Source: Ptiloglossa arizonensis
Taxonomy: Eukaryota > Arthropoda > Insecta > Hymenoptera > Colletidae
NCBI RefSeq assembly: GCF_051014685.1
Contig: NC_135052.1
Span: 11,243,105-11,307,104 of the forward strand
Direction: 5' to 3'
DNA: 64,000 bases
A model generated the notes under the pieces. The model searched no databases, was not told where the DNA came from, and saw nothing but the letters and a program-made list of their open reading frames with translations. A program made the translations under genes and the position numbers. Shown here one piece after another: positions 36,547 to 50,240 of this stretch (the stretch's first letter is position 1; each line of letters starts with the position of its first letter).

Positions 36547-38004
36547 TATTTACTTGTTTATCTGTCAATCGAGGGAATCTCTTTGGTATGTATATGATAT
36601 GTATATGATGCAAATAACGCGTACGAAAAGAAAAAGAAGAAACACGAAGCCAGAATAATATCGTTTCGAGTTGGCAAAACGTCATGGCGTTTAAATTATT
36701 ACCAAAAATGTATAAACTATTCGAACAATCGCGACGATTCTACAGAGTGGGATAAAATTCAACGCGAAATATTTCATACCTTCTTAAAGATTTAGGCGGG
36801 ACAACGAATCTAAATCCGTAAATAGAACAAAGGTAAATAGAACGTTGCGATGTAAATAAATGATCGTTGCGACACAGAAGTAGTTGCGCGAAAGTAAGAA
36901 TGAACGCGAGACGAGGGAAAGGCGGTACGATTGTAAAAGTGAAAAATCGATTTCGAAAGGTTAATTCGATTTTTATATTTTCGGCCGGTTTAGCGATACG
37001 CCGTGTACGCCCTTCGAGGTATTATCCCTCTTTTGTAAGACCCTCGGAGAGATTCTTTCTCTTCCCGCGACCTCGTTGTTTTCGAAGGGACAAGAAGTTT
37101 CCGAGAAGAATCCTCTGCTCAGCGGATGAGGTCGAGGAGGAGTACGGTAGGGGGTGGGGGTCGGTCGCGATAATTGTTATTACCATAACGCCTGTTATAA
37201 ATGATTCGGAAGATTCCTTCTTTGATTGTTATGCCCTGTACTTAATAATACCTTGACGGAAAAGAGCGAGCCCGAGTCAGACGGCAGCGAAATCAGCCGT
37301 GAGACGAGGCTCACCCTTCCATCCCGTTAGCCGCGCTTTTAAATGTCTTTCAAGTTTTCAGCTGCGCGCAGCATTCTTGCCCGACAATCGGAGGGTTACC
37401 CGCTGCCCTTTGTCCCGATAATTAAATCTAACGATTGTCATATTTTAATTGTTCTTCTTTACTAACGGACACGGTCGGCGATACCGTGACGACGACGGAG
37501 AGCGGGTCAGTCGAGGGTTACGAGAAAGGCGAAGGGTACGGGGTGACTTTTGTTCCATTAGGTATCTTTGTCGTTCGGACCGCGAAGTTATCGTTTTACG
37601 ATCTTAATTGCCCCTCCTTACCACCCTTGTCCAGTCGTTTGTAAGACGAGCCTTTTCCAGGTAATGTGTCGAACGTTAGCGCGTCGATGGATCACAGTGC
37701 CGCGACGTCGGCGATTTTCCATAAAGTACTGTCGTTCGACGAGTTTCAGCCAGGAACGCAACCATGGCGCTCGATACGAATCTGAAACTCGAGAACCAAT
37801 AGAGGAGAGTATTGAAGGGTGAAACGGTCGGCCGATAGAAACGCTATTAGCTAATCTTTTTTGTTCCGTGTATCACGGGACACGAGAACACCTAATTCAG
37901 CTTTGCACACTATACGTATAGACGTAGCCGAGTCGGATTATACGACCGAAACGATGGATCCGCTCGGCGGTATCTCCGTCAGATAATCGCAATTGGTTGG
38001 AGGT

Positions 38005-38053
38005 TCGCTCGCTCGCTCGCTCGCTCGCTCGTTCGCGCGCGGGCGCGCGCGTA
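38005..38053. repeat. (GCTC)n followed by alternating CG tract
   Basis: Six GCTC units are followed by a run of alternating purine-pyrimidine CG (TTCGCGCGCGGGCGCGCGCG). The second half has the composition that favours Z-DNA. It is a simple-sequence tract. Confidence 0.85.
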
Positions 38054-41000
38054 CCGGGATTCCCGCAATGCCGGAAAACATTCTCAATATTTGCAGATTG
38101 CAATGAGACATGCGAGCGTCGCTTCTTTTTTACCCTCTTTTAGATCCGCTTTAGGCGGTTTCGAGACACACGCTCACTGGTAATGGGCCTCCACCACCCT
38201 CTTTCTTCCACTCTTTTTTTTTCCCCTCCCTTCTGCTTACGAGCCCTCGCCAACCCCTCGAAGAAGGCTGCTGGCACTCCACCCCCGGCGTCCTCCCATC
38301 GAGCCCTCAATTTACCTCAACGGCACTTCCTCCTCTTCTGTCGGATCGTAGGTGTCAATTTGGCCTCGAGTACCTGCCGAAGTTTTCACGAGTCTTCCTC
38401 TTTATCCTTTTTAATTTTTGCCATACCACTCGAACGTTTGTCTCCGCTGATTGGATTCTTTGTCGGACGAAAGTTCGAGTTACTCCGTCGATCGTGGATT
38501 TAAGTTGGGTCGGAAGTGATTTTGCGAAAACCCACGTCTCGTGAAAAAATTGAATAGCTTCGTTTGGAACTGTTAATAACTGGATATCGGTGTTACGAAT
38601 TTTCTGGACACGCACGGATTTAATTGCCGCGTTACCATTGAAATTTAAGAAGCTCGGTGCACACTGCTACAATTAAAGGTGTTAATGCCTCGTCGGCCAG
38701 AGACACTTAAATCATTAATTTTAACAATTAAACGGGAGAATTTTAATTGTTCGACGAATAACGACGGGATTGATACCGTATCGATACCGTTGACGCCGGA
38801 TAACAAAGTATTATTTTACATCAAATCGTTTCGACGCGTACACGAAAGTATCGATATCTAATTGCAACTGTACGTTCGTACTTGGTATTAATTTACGATG
38901 TCGATACTTTTGCAAACGAATACTGATCGATACCAACATCCTGTGAAACAAAAGTCATCGATGCAATTGAAAATGTAGCGTGCACGAGAAACAAAGTCTG
39001 ATCGTATAAATATATATACGATTTTGTTTCTTATGGGCGATTTAAAACAGAATCGACGCCCACTCTGTGGTACTCGGTATTGGTATCGATCGAGTATTCT
39101 CTTTGAATCTTATTTTCAAAATCGATACCTTCGATACGTTTCGATACCTTCAAGTACCTTTGGAATTGAATTTCTTAATGATCGTCGATGCGTCGTCCCA
39201 ACAGTTCCATCGTTACTTGTGCCTACGACGAGACAAAAAGAACAATCAAACGTCTATAAGATAGTAACTCGCAAGTTGTCCGGTTTGAATACTTCCCGTT
39301 TTCCCTTCGGTATTCGCCGCGGTATCGTGGTTACCAAGTTTTTGTCGCAGAACGCAACATCGGGACAGCACCGGGGGATCGTTAATTCGAGGAGGGGCTG
39401 TAATAATTATCAGCGTAAAAAACGCAATAGAAGAAACACCTCAGACATGTGGAGATAATGAAACTTAGAAGGGACGAAGCAATTGTGGGCGGTTGTCGCT
39501 CGTATGGTCGGCAAAACCTTTGCCAACTGGAGCCCTTTGTGCATATGGAAATAGGGTTTGTCCGGCTCTCCGTGGCTGTTTCTGTCGTTCGCCGTCGCGT
39601 CGCTTGGTGCTCGCTTGAAAATTCGAGCCTGCTCTTTATTCGATATCATTACAATCAGATTCTCGGAATCAATACGCTAGAAGGCTTTATAGATTCGAAA
39701 GCCGGTGGCGTTCAATTCCGTTCTTACAACGTCGAGCAATTAAGTTTCTTCTATTGCGACTCGTTAGTATCGATTTACCTTCGGGCACGAAAAGAGGAGA
39801 ACAACTTTTGAAAACATCGCTCGATTATATCCTCGGAGACGTATAATTAACTGCCATGAACGAGGGCTGGCGTCGCAGCCTTGTATAAATAAGTTACGCA
39901 TTGTCTCGACTTTCAAGTCCGTACGTCTCGCGTTGGTACGTCCATAATTTTCTCTCCCTTTTCTCTCAATAAATCAGACGAGGATTTGTTATTTACGCGG
40001 GTGACTTTTACGACGGGGCGCGATCTTCTTAAATCGTCGCTTACCGGCGCGAAGTTTCGCGAACGATCCTCCGCGTGGAAATTTCATTCGTTCGGCAACG
40101 GAAACGGTCATTTTTTTTTTTTTCTAAGGTTCGACGGATTTTACCCATTAGCATGAATTTAATTAGAGCGTCTTTACGACGGGGGAGGGGGGCAGAGAAC
40201 GAGGAAGGGGGCAGCTGTGCGTCGTCACATTGTATAAATACAATTATTGTTCATAAATATTCATCCACATTTAATATCGGGGACAACGCTGGCGCGGAAA
40301 GTTGGAGAAGAAGGCGACAGTGAAGTTTAGCCGAAGTTTTCGGAAAATCCTCTGCCCCCTCGTTCGTTTACTTTGATGTAATAATCTGAAATTCCTTCTA
40401 CGCATAATAAAGTATACGCGCGGGCAACTTAAATTAATGGAAACACAATAGAGCCGTCGGAGTGGGTGAAATTGCTTTAATTATAATAGTCGTCGACCGA
40501 GATCCACGCGATTACGTGTTTCTGTCTCAACTTTTTAACGCGGAGTCAAAAGAACAATGCCGGGTGAAAAAATGATATCCTCGGTAGATACGGGGCGACG
40601 TCTTTCGCGCGGTACCGGTCGATGAGGAATCCCTCGTTTTCGAACAAAGTAGTAGTTACCGCCGTCTAGCTCTCGTCGTCTTCGGTCGTCCAGGACGTTC
40701 TTTAACTCGCCAGTTGAAATATTTGCCCAAGATTACTCTCAATTATAATTAACCTTAACAATATTCGCTCTCTATACCAAGACCGGGTTGCTCGTCTGGC
40801 TCGTACCCGGCCCGAGAGATTATATTAATTAATCTATTAAGATGTACATTTTTAACGGAGCGGTTATACCGTCTCTTCCATTTTCCTTTTTTATGCTTCC
40901 TTGAACCTGTTGTCGAATCCTTTTACCGTTTTATTAGGAATTCCCCGTGCCAGGGAACCGAAACCGCGATTTTTCCCGTTAGAATTTCGAGCGAATTTTT

Positions 41001-44000
41001 CACGGATATTTCGATAAATTGATAGAGAAACCTACCGTGGCCACCAGTCGCTACCGATCGGCCTTAATTTAGACGCGAAAGAAGCTCGCTGGTTTCTTTT
41101 TTCATCGATAAAGTGCGAATGAAAAAATGCCACCGAGGTTTGCGGCGATGTTGCGGCTTGTCTTGCAACGTGCCGCTCGTAACTACAACGACGCCGTGAC
41201 GCCCGGCAAGTATTTAATTAAAGTAAAAACCGAAAGTTCCGCGACCGCATCGGACAACCGTGGTGGACGTTTTTCCTACGGAAACCGCGTGTCGCACGAG
41301 CTCACGTTATTGGTAAACTCTTCTCCGGGTTATTTAATTAACACGTTCCGTTCGACATCGTCGCGCTTCGTAACTGGCCCGAAAACCCGCGACAAACTTG
41401 AAACACAGATCGATCGATCGTTCTTGTTACTTATAATTATTAAACGGTCAGGTGTATTATACATTCGCGTTTCCTGTCGTTCCGCTGTATCGGCGTTCCT
41501 CGTCGTATCGCCGAGCGTTGCCGCGTGACTCGAAATAAATCGAGCGACACCGAATACGTGGTAGTTTGTAATTATTGAAAACCGTTTCTCTTCTGATTCA
41601 TCATCCGAGCACCGCGATAGACTTCGCCGTGATTGATATGCAAGACACGAAAACCAATGATAATCGATCTACGTTCATCGTGCGATTATAGTTGCGATCA
41701 AGAATTCATGGACGTATGATCGTCGGAATATAATTATTCCGGCTTAGATGACTTAAACGGAAATTTGAATAATTTTGTACAATGTCGGAATAACCGATGG
41801 ATGTGTTATGTTTAAAGTATCGTATCGGTCCCCGTGTTCTTTTTGCACCGAGGAACCTTTCAATTTTTTCCATCGGGACGATCGCGAAGCTGCTCACGGG
41901 AATCGTTATCGAACGATCGTAAAATAATAACCTAGCGCGAATTTCGCGATATCCATTAGATACGTAAGCGTGTTGCGACAATAAACGTCCGACGGTGTAA
42001 AATGCAAATCCAACTCGGTCTCCTGCCTTTTTTATTTCGTCGTTATAAAAGTTCGGAGCGAGTCTCGTTTCTTCTCGTTTTTTTTCTTTTTTACGATCGA
42101 CCACAATATTTCTGAGAATCTTAACGCCTTTTCGTTGGAGAATGGCGAGCAACGGCCGGGTGTGAGAAGCATTTTACGACGAAAACATCCACCGAACGTC
42201 CAACGTTTTAAAGCTCTAATGTCGCTACGATTAGTGAATTTGTCTCGACAGAATTTTAGGGTGAACGAACGAAAGTTTACGCTACGAACCGAAATAGATA
42301 CGAGTACGTTCCTTTGGCGTACACGTTGCAGCATTTTTCTTGCGGAAAATTTCGCACAAGTCCTGAATTAGGATCGAGATCGTTCCGTAGACGATTCTGG
42401 GAACCGAGCCAAGCTGTAGAGATCTGTTGTATCGTGAAAAATAGATGGCGCGCAAGTCCTTGTTACGGTTTTTAATTTTTTCCCCCGCATCGATTATTCG
42501 TATTTTCGTATCAAGAGGAAACTGTCGTCGATCGGTGCCTCTACGTTTCGATATTTATTTGTATCGTCGTTAATCGAAACATTCGACGACGCATTCGGGT
42601 CTCGCGAAGCGGCCCCGTGATAAGTTATGCGGCGTATTCGGAAAATGGAGAACGTTGTCGCGCGATGAGCATGGGGTCCCATATCAGGGCGAAAAGTCTC
42701 GGTAATCCGACAATTTGTATTTATTTCCCGACCGAATCTTTTTTCATGCTGGTAACGATGAAAAACTCGACTCGTTACCCGGTCTTCGTCGTTTCTTTGC
42801 CGGGAAAAAATTCTTTAACCGAAGTTCTCACGATGTATCGCGCGTTGCGGCGATCGATTTCGGGAATAGCTCTGAAACTCTCTCGCGGAAGCACAATCCA
42901 TCGAATCGTACGAATTTCCGTTGAAAAATTGATTTTTCGAATCTCGAACGATCGTAAAACCGCGAGACTCGCCCGATGCAGCGAGTGCAAGCGTGTCAGA
43001 ATTCCGTAGAACCGGGAGCACGGTATCGATTAGTTGAGCACTTATCGGGGCTACTTGGTAACATGGAATATATCGAAGCAGAATGGTAGGACCTTCTCGT
43101 GAAGTGTCAATTAATAACACGCCGAGTGCGCGATCGCTATAACGTAGCCATCTTATTACGAGGCTGCCGGTGTCTCATCAATTTATTCGTAACGTTCTTC
43201 AACCACTTCACCGGTTTCACCTACAGGGATGCTTAAAATACGATAGATCATATTTTTCATCCGGTGGCCTCGCATCCGAATGGAACTTTTCCCTTCGAAA
43301 AATTTACAATTATAATTCATCGATACTTTAACGCACAATATTTCAAACGCATACCGCCTTGACTCCGAACGGGGGATTCCCGGGCTCGAGACCGAGTTAT
43401 TGTTGCCTTTCGACGTCGCTCGTTGTGTATTTTAGGTAATTGTAATTCGCCGCTTGTGGCGGAGCATAATGTCGAACCGGGCGACGCTGTGATCCTTCCA
43501 ATCTACGAGGCGACGTTGTTAATTGCTTCAACAAACAGACAAACAGACATGGTTTCATTTCCAAAGCGAACAGTCGCGAAAGACGATAATCTTATCTCGT
43601 CTCCCGTCCTATTTCCGTACGTTTGTAATATTCGCGTAAAGGTCGCCAACGCGGCCAACAATTCGTAAATATTTATGGGAGACCGGGGCAAACGAACACC
43701 GAAGAATTTTTTACCCTACCGAAGATAGAGGTGCTTCAATTTGTTAACCAAAATAAACTAAAATCGCTATTAGAAGCACCGGGAGGATCAACAAGAAAAT
43801 CCAGCGTACCCTCTAACGATAAAGCGTTACGTAAACAAACCGTCCTCTTTTGTCTGTACAAGAGCTTTATCGCTATGGTTTCCCCCATACTCGTTCTTAC
43901 CATGTTAATGGAAGAATGTGGCCACCACCCGTTGTCCTTTCCCAAACATACAGTCTCGTTTATTCGAGTCACTCTCGGTGTGTTTTAATACATTTATGTT

Positions 44001-44167
44001 GCTTGCGAAGCGTTTAAAAAATATGGCGCGAAAATTCGCAATCTACCAGAAGGACGGGTGGCGAGCCGAACAAACGTGGGGGACAGTTTATGCCGAAAAG
44101 AGTTTAGGGCAGTGATATAGCCGTGGTGGTCCGCGTTCTGATTCGTACTTCTATAGGCTGCCCTCAT

Positions 44168-44187
44168 ACTTGGTCCACGGACCAAGT
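44168..44187. repeat. 20-bp inverted repeat
   Basis: ACTTGGTCC, two bases, GGACCAAGT forms a perfect 9-bp-arm palindrome. It could be a dimeric protein-binding site or a chance hairpin. No gene is adjacent. Confidence 0.6.
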
Positions 44188-46325
44188 CTATACTAACCAC
44201 CCATCTTTTCCCTACATGCGGGCATTCTATTATGCAATTAGAGAACGGGTACCGGGGAATTCTAAGGGAGCCGAGGCCCAAGGTATATCGCTATCGAACA
44301 TGACAGGACACGGTCGTCCGACACACCCTTTCTTCGTTCGAACTCGTACGGGTCTGAACTACCCCGATGTACTGCTTGCTTATCTCAAAAACATCCTCCG
44401 TGTGTTTGTCCGATCCGTACGTTCCACGATGATAATATTTAACGCGACTATTTCGTTGACGTTTCAATGATCCGCGTTATAGAATTATACTCGGGGGGAT
44501 GGGTGAGAATATCTTCGAATTAATCTTTATTTAAAGAACAAAGTTCTTCGAGCGAAACAGTTTTACGTTTCTACGTTTACTCGTCATTGGTTGTTTTTCT
44601 GTTCGTAACGAGGAACCATTCGCGTGGATCAAAGTTTCCTCGAACAACGCGGATCAGTACGTTCGTTGCGTAAAACTATCTTTCGTATACGCGCGTTTGT
44701 ACATTTGTATTCGTACGAAAGTGTCGCGATATACTCCGTTGAATTGTATCAAATTCTAGATGCGTTTGTTCGATGATTATTACGAGATTGTTATTCCGCT
44801 ATGCGACACGAGTCTCTGATCATTTCCATCGCGTAATTGCGGATTCTGTAGTTCCTTCGTTAGCAGTTTCACCGAGCATTCCTTGTCTATGAGGGTAGCT
44901 TGAATAACGAGTGATAGTTTAATCAGTTGCTTCTCTCCGACGTGCGGGTGTAGTCCGGTCGAAAGTTCCGATTTGATGTTTGCCAAGAACAAGGAGCCAG
45001 CTCTTATCTGTTTCGTGGATTTCGGGCAGACGCGCACGTCAGAGAATTAACGGTGATATCTTCTTTCGCTGTTAGGAAAATTCGTCTCACGCGGCTCAAA
45101 GACGACGTATGAATTACTCGGGATTCTGCGAGGTTGAATCGGTTGACCCAGTATCCGGGGAGGAGGTGGTTTCCACCCCTTTACCTTACGTTAATTTAAT
45201 AGAAGGGACGCGTGCTGCCCTAAACCACCCCTTTCCTTACCCTTTCTCACTGGCTGATACGCTAACTTACAAGGGGCGGTTATCAGACGTCCCTCGCTCC
45301 CTGCCCCTCGCAACCCTTCAAGATTCCAAGTTATCTACCGTCCGAGAATCTATGCTAATATCGTCAGATTAGTCTGGGAACTGCTCACAGATTGCAGCAT
45401 TATTGAAATTTCGATATCGATTAATTTCGTGTCCAACGATACGATGAAACCATCGAATCGATTTAAACGGAAACGGATCGCGCATCGCGAAGCAAAAGTT
45501 CACGCAACGCGTCGCGGTCGTCGTCACTCCGGATCTTTTCTCGATACTCGTCTCTTCGAGTTCGAAACGATCATTTCCATCGTTACGGGGAACTTTTAAA
45601 AAGTATAGTTAATTTCTGACGGAGGACTTCGACGAAACGGCGCTTCCTTCGCCCATCGTCCGCAAAAGGGTCCGCGAAGGGACGTAAGGACAGCAGTAAA
45701 CGTAATTTGAATTTCATGGCAGTTTAACGATCTTAATTAGAAAGCCCTTGCTCATTCCAGCTCGAGGCCGTCCAGACCTGAAACCTGGAACCTCGAATCT
45801 CGAACCTCCCTCTCGACTTAACCGGGCTTACTCAAGGAGAGACGCGTTAAGCCAAGAGGGATCTTACCTCGCTGTTTATTCTCGTATTAACACCGAGTCT
45901 AAACTAGCCGAAGACAAATCGTGTACACCGTACAGGAAGAAGAAGACAATGTCGGCTGAGCTGGACTCCGGGCATAAGCTGCTCGTTCATTTTGCTTCCG
46001 ATCGCTTTATTATCGCGGCACGTGCAATTTCTTCCGATTTTGCTCTTGATTTTACTTTACGACACATCGGTACGTGGTTTCAATTGTTTACAAGCACGTG
46101 AAATGTGAAATCTTCGACCGTCGCGTGCACGCGATATTGGTCTCGCGAAAATTGACGGGTTCACGCGTACTTACCATAGGTAGTTCGAAAGATGTCGATA
46201 GCTTGTGAATTCCTTAGACTCGGGAGAACTGGACAGTGTCGAGCAATCTTGCTCGGTTGCAGGTTCTCGAAGCCCCCGTTGAAACGTTTCATTCGATAAG
46301 ATTCGCAATTCCTGCTAGGTGACAC

Positions 46326-46690
46326 CTTTTAGTGCAGACTATAGTAAGTAACTCATGGTAGCGTACATGTATGCTAGAATTTTGCCTGCTAAGGAGCCAC
46401 AAAAGTTTCGAAGCTCTTTTCGTGCTCACTATAATAAATAATTCACAGTAACATACGTGTACTCTAGAATTTTGCCTGCTGAGAAATCACCAGAGTTTCG
46501 AAGCTCTTTTCGTACTCACCGTAATAAATAACTCACGGTAGTGAATGTGTACCCTAGAATTTTGTCTGCTGAGGAACCACAAAACTTTTGAAGCTCTTTT
46601 CGTGCTCATTATAATAAGTAACTCACGGTAACGTACGTGTACCCTAGAATTTTGCCTGCTGAGGAACCACGGAAGTTTCGAATCTCTTTC
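46326..46690. repeat. Four-copy tandem array, 90 bp unit
   Basis: The anchor CTAGAATTTTG recurs at 46374, 46464, 46554 and 46644, so the period is exactly 90. Each unit contains CCTGCTGAGGAACCAC-like sequence, TTTCGAAGCTCTTTTCGT and GTAACTCACGGTAACGTACG-like sequence. Units differ by about ten scattered changes. The period is a multiple of three, but every frame is broken by stops, so it is not a coding repeat. Confidence 0.95.
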
Positions 46691-49600
46691 GTTCTATCTT
46701 AAAAAGAATAACGCACCGTTATTACCTACCCTCGACACAGGTATTTCCAATTTCTTCGGTACGCCGAGTATAAGGGACATTTAGTCACTTATGCAGAAAA
46801 TAACTTGGTCCCTCTATCCGTTGCACGAGAAACGTCGAATCACCGTAGCTCGGTAACAGTGGCCAAAAACGATGACGCGTCAGATTTTTGTGTTCGATCT
46901 TTCATCGTCGCTCCGTTCACCGTGGACGTTTCGAAATATTCAAACGTTTAGATGGTCGCGCGACGCTAAGTGGTAATATTGTTATCCCCGTATTTAATTT
47001 CCAACGGTTCGCCCAAAATATATCGTTTTAATATAGCGCCGGCGTTTGCATCGCGAGCAAATCCTTCGGAATATCCAGTGGTCGCTCGACCGTCCGTGTC
47101 CGTAGGGGGTGAATTTCGCACGAGAGTGGACGGTGGTACTTGGCCGGGGGTGGACGCTGGCCAAGCCAAGGCAGAAACAGCAGAGGGTGACCGAGGGTGG
47201 TCCCTAAAAGAAACATAAATAAGACAAATAGGGGCGATCGACAATAGAAAATATCGAATGTACAGAATGCTCCATAAATCGGAGGGTGGTTGCGAACGCC
47301 GAAGGAGAGTGGGGGGAGGGTTGGGGGCGGTGGCGGCGACGGCGGAGGGGTGGTGACCGTTCGCTATAAGGCGAGCGATCTTTTTATGTTCCAACGCGCT
47401 CCCTTTTGCTCCCTCAGAAATATATCTATGGCCAATATCCGCAACCATTTCCCGAGCACGTTTCCACTGCGGATTCGATATACTTGCGATGGCAAGTATA
47501 AGCTACCTCGGTCTCTCCGTTCCTTTAGAACGTTTGTAGGTAATGCTTTCTCGTGGCGCGAAATCGCGGGACAATCCATTTACGTACGAGGTATCTTAGC
47601 GAAGATACGAGACACGTGCAAATTTTGGCGGATTCGAAGGGACCCCTTGTAGCGTACCGAGATCGAGAACGAAACCGATCACCGTTTTGCACGGTTCGAC
47701 ATCATTTACTTGACAATTAACGGGAAAAATCGCTACGATTGTTAGAAAAATTCTATACATATATAATAGATCTTTTATGATAGAAGAAGAGCGCATCGGA
47801 TTCGGATACCGCACCGATGCAGAAATTTAGAAATATGGGAAATACGCTCTCTCTTGGTCGAGCATAGTTACTAGAAAGATTCGAGTAAAGATTTATTGGA
47901 ATGTTGTTTACCCCATTTCGCGTAAAATTCGCAATGAACGCTACCTTCGAAAGTTTGCTTTAAAAAAGGATGCCAAGGGATGCTTTTAGTCGTTAATATC
48001 GTGGTTTACCTCTCTATTCGCGAATTTCTTGATTATTTATTGTACAAATGTGGGTCAATCGTCGTAAAGTATTGTAAGAGGGCAGACCTTAAATCGTGGG
48101 AGTTGGCACGTTGGACAATGTAATTACAAAGGTGAAAGAAAATTGCCACTCGAGAAGCTGTATTTTCTTTATAGGGTACGGTCATTGTACGATTCTGCAG
48201 TAAATATGTTATGGTAAGATGGTAAATTTGATTATTACTTGTAAAATGCTCGATACTTAAACTTTGAACGCGTTTTCCTTGAAATGGAAATTTTCAAAGT
48301 AGTGCACAAGATTCGGAAACCGTTTAAATTGGAAATTTGCACAATGGATATTCAATAATATCCATTGTTGCGTAGACGGATTTTTTTGTTTCTCTAACAT
48401 TTTTTGAGAACCGCTCTAATAATTGTTCACTTTATCGGGGAAAATCGCACATTTCTCTTCAAAGGTGTGCCATTTTCAAGAAAGCAATATTTTAAAAATT
48501 TTCTAACAATACATACATTTGTAAGGTTTCCAGAAATTTAACATTTTTCCATTTTAAACCATTTGGACCGCAAAAGTTCCACGTACGGTCTAACGAAACG
48601 GACAGCGACGTGCAAAGAGGCTTATATTTTTATCCAAGTATAATATATTAACATTTTGTTATGAAAATTGTGACACATATTTCTTAAGATACGTGCTTTC
48701 GATATATCAACGAAAACGTTCTACTAGACATATCGTCAAAAGAAAATCCCGAGTACAATGAAACCTCTGCCATACGGATCATCGTTATCCGAATGTTCAA
48801 CCATAAGAGCGTTTTGCTATTCGAACGTTCCAATATTTGAATAGAAAATATTTTTATAGAGCGTTCTTTCTTATCGTTAATGCGATAAATTGACAACAAA
48901 TATATACACCTTTGAATAAAAATTGCACGATATTGGAAAAACTACGATTATTCGCATTAAATATGACTTTATTAAAAATCTTTCAAACACCAATGCCACT
49001 GAAAAGGGGTATAGTTTTCGGTGTAAAAGACATGCATTCCTACGTATGCGTGTTAAAGAAACTAGTCCGGATTTTAGCAGTGAAAAAGATACAGGATTGG
49101 CGAACTTTTAAGAAAATCATCATTTATATTTTCATTTCTGCCGTTATTATTTGTATTATTTCCTCACCCGAACGTACGTGCCGCCCTATTCAAATAACGA
49201 AAGGTTGAACTAAAATTTTGTTTCATATAAAATTTCATTTGACAATTTCACTCACCGCGTTGAAGAACAATAACCTAATAATATCGTCGCGTGAAAGGAT
49301 ACAAGCACGAGAACGTTGCACTCCGAGGACGCGAGGTAAAATGTGAAATAACGAGATTTAACGAGTATGGCCGTTACACGAGCAAACTCGGTGTATCAAC
49401 CTTGTTCCAGAATTCAAGGTGGTGTTTCCCGTTGATCAGGCTCGCTCGGTGCGAATCGTTTATTGTGTTTTACCGTTTCTACGTGTGCTCCCTCGAATGA
49501 AAATACGCGTCTACCGCGTACGATAGCCCGTGTTCGAAAAGTTATCGGCGGGAGCAAAGTCGAGAGAAGCATTACATCGTGCTCGTTATCCAAGGAAGGG

Positions 49601-50150
49601 AGGTTGTAAGACGTAGGTGGTACATACACTCAGGGTTGTAGAAGGACGTAGCGCGTGTTACGAACGACGAGAGGGTTTGCAAACATAACCTAACATTTGC
49701 GTAGCAGTGTCGCGTATACGTATACACGTACTTGGCGAGCGCGAAGAACGATGGAAAAGGGTTCGAACGAGCAAGGAGAGAAGCGACGCGGGAGAATACT
49801 GGTGGGGATGAATTCCCAGGTTTACGTTTACAACCTTAACTACAAATTCGACAGAGTTACCGAGGCATAAGAGGTGAGGTTGGAGGGGGTGGATTGTATC
49901 TCGTAAGGGTGGTTAGAGCCGCGTGTAAAAGCCACCCACTCCCAGCCATTCTCTTCCAGTTGTTAAGAAGTCCCTCTGGGCTAATTTCGCTTCTATCTCC
50001 GCGATTCTGTCTTTCTCCGTGTCTTGGTTCGATCGCTTTAACCACTTATTGTTCTTTCGCGTCGGTTAACCGTTCGTCAGGATATCCGGCGTAGGTGTAT
50101 TAAAATCCGTTAATTAGAAAAGATTTATGCGGGGTTTACGTTCGCGGGAC
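46691..50150. other. Non-coding stretch
   Basis: No exon is supported. The stretch is GC/G-rich around 47100-47360 (GGGGG and GGCGGCGG runs), then AT-richer from about 47750 to 49280, where the texture resembles the left end of the window. Confidence 0.4.
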
Positions 50151-50152
50151 CG

Positions 50153-50153
50153 A

Positions 50154-50188
<35 letters not shown>

Positions 50189-50240
50189 GAAGGAAAAAAA
50201 GGAAAGAAAGAAAAGGAAGAAAAAGAAAAAAGAGGTAAAA
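50153..50240. repeat. (GAAA)n purine tract
   Basis: GAAA units run for about 35 bases, then degenerate into A/G-only sequence to about 50240. The complementary strand gives a spurious Phe/Leu/Ser-rich frame. It is a simple repeat. Confidence 0.85.

Larger units (their letters stand above)
36547..46325. other. GC-richer non-coding stretch
   Basis: I see no defensible exon. Structures noted are the GCTC/CG-alternating tract at 38005-38053 and a 20-bp near-perfect palindrome at 44168-44187. The longer frames (for example plus 41127-41528 and minus 41706-42152) have no domains, no splice-site logic and no distinctive composition. A large intron or regulatory DNA is the likeliest reading. Confidence 0.4.

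Noticed and set aside
41127..41528. 133-codon frame starting MPPRFAAMLRL, resembling a mitochondrial presequence
   Set aside because: The basic start suggested a targeting peptide, but the remainder has no domain and there is no supporting splice structure.
49752..49764. GGTTCGA-type words as possible tRNA B boxes
   Set aside because: Several occur (for example here and near 34832 and 50028), but none has a matching A box and acceptor-stem pairing at tRNA spacing.
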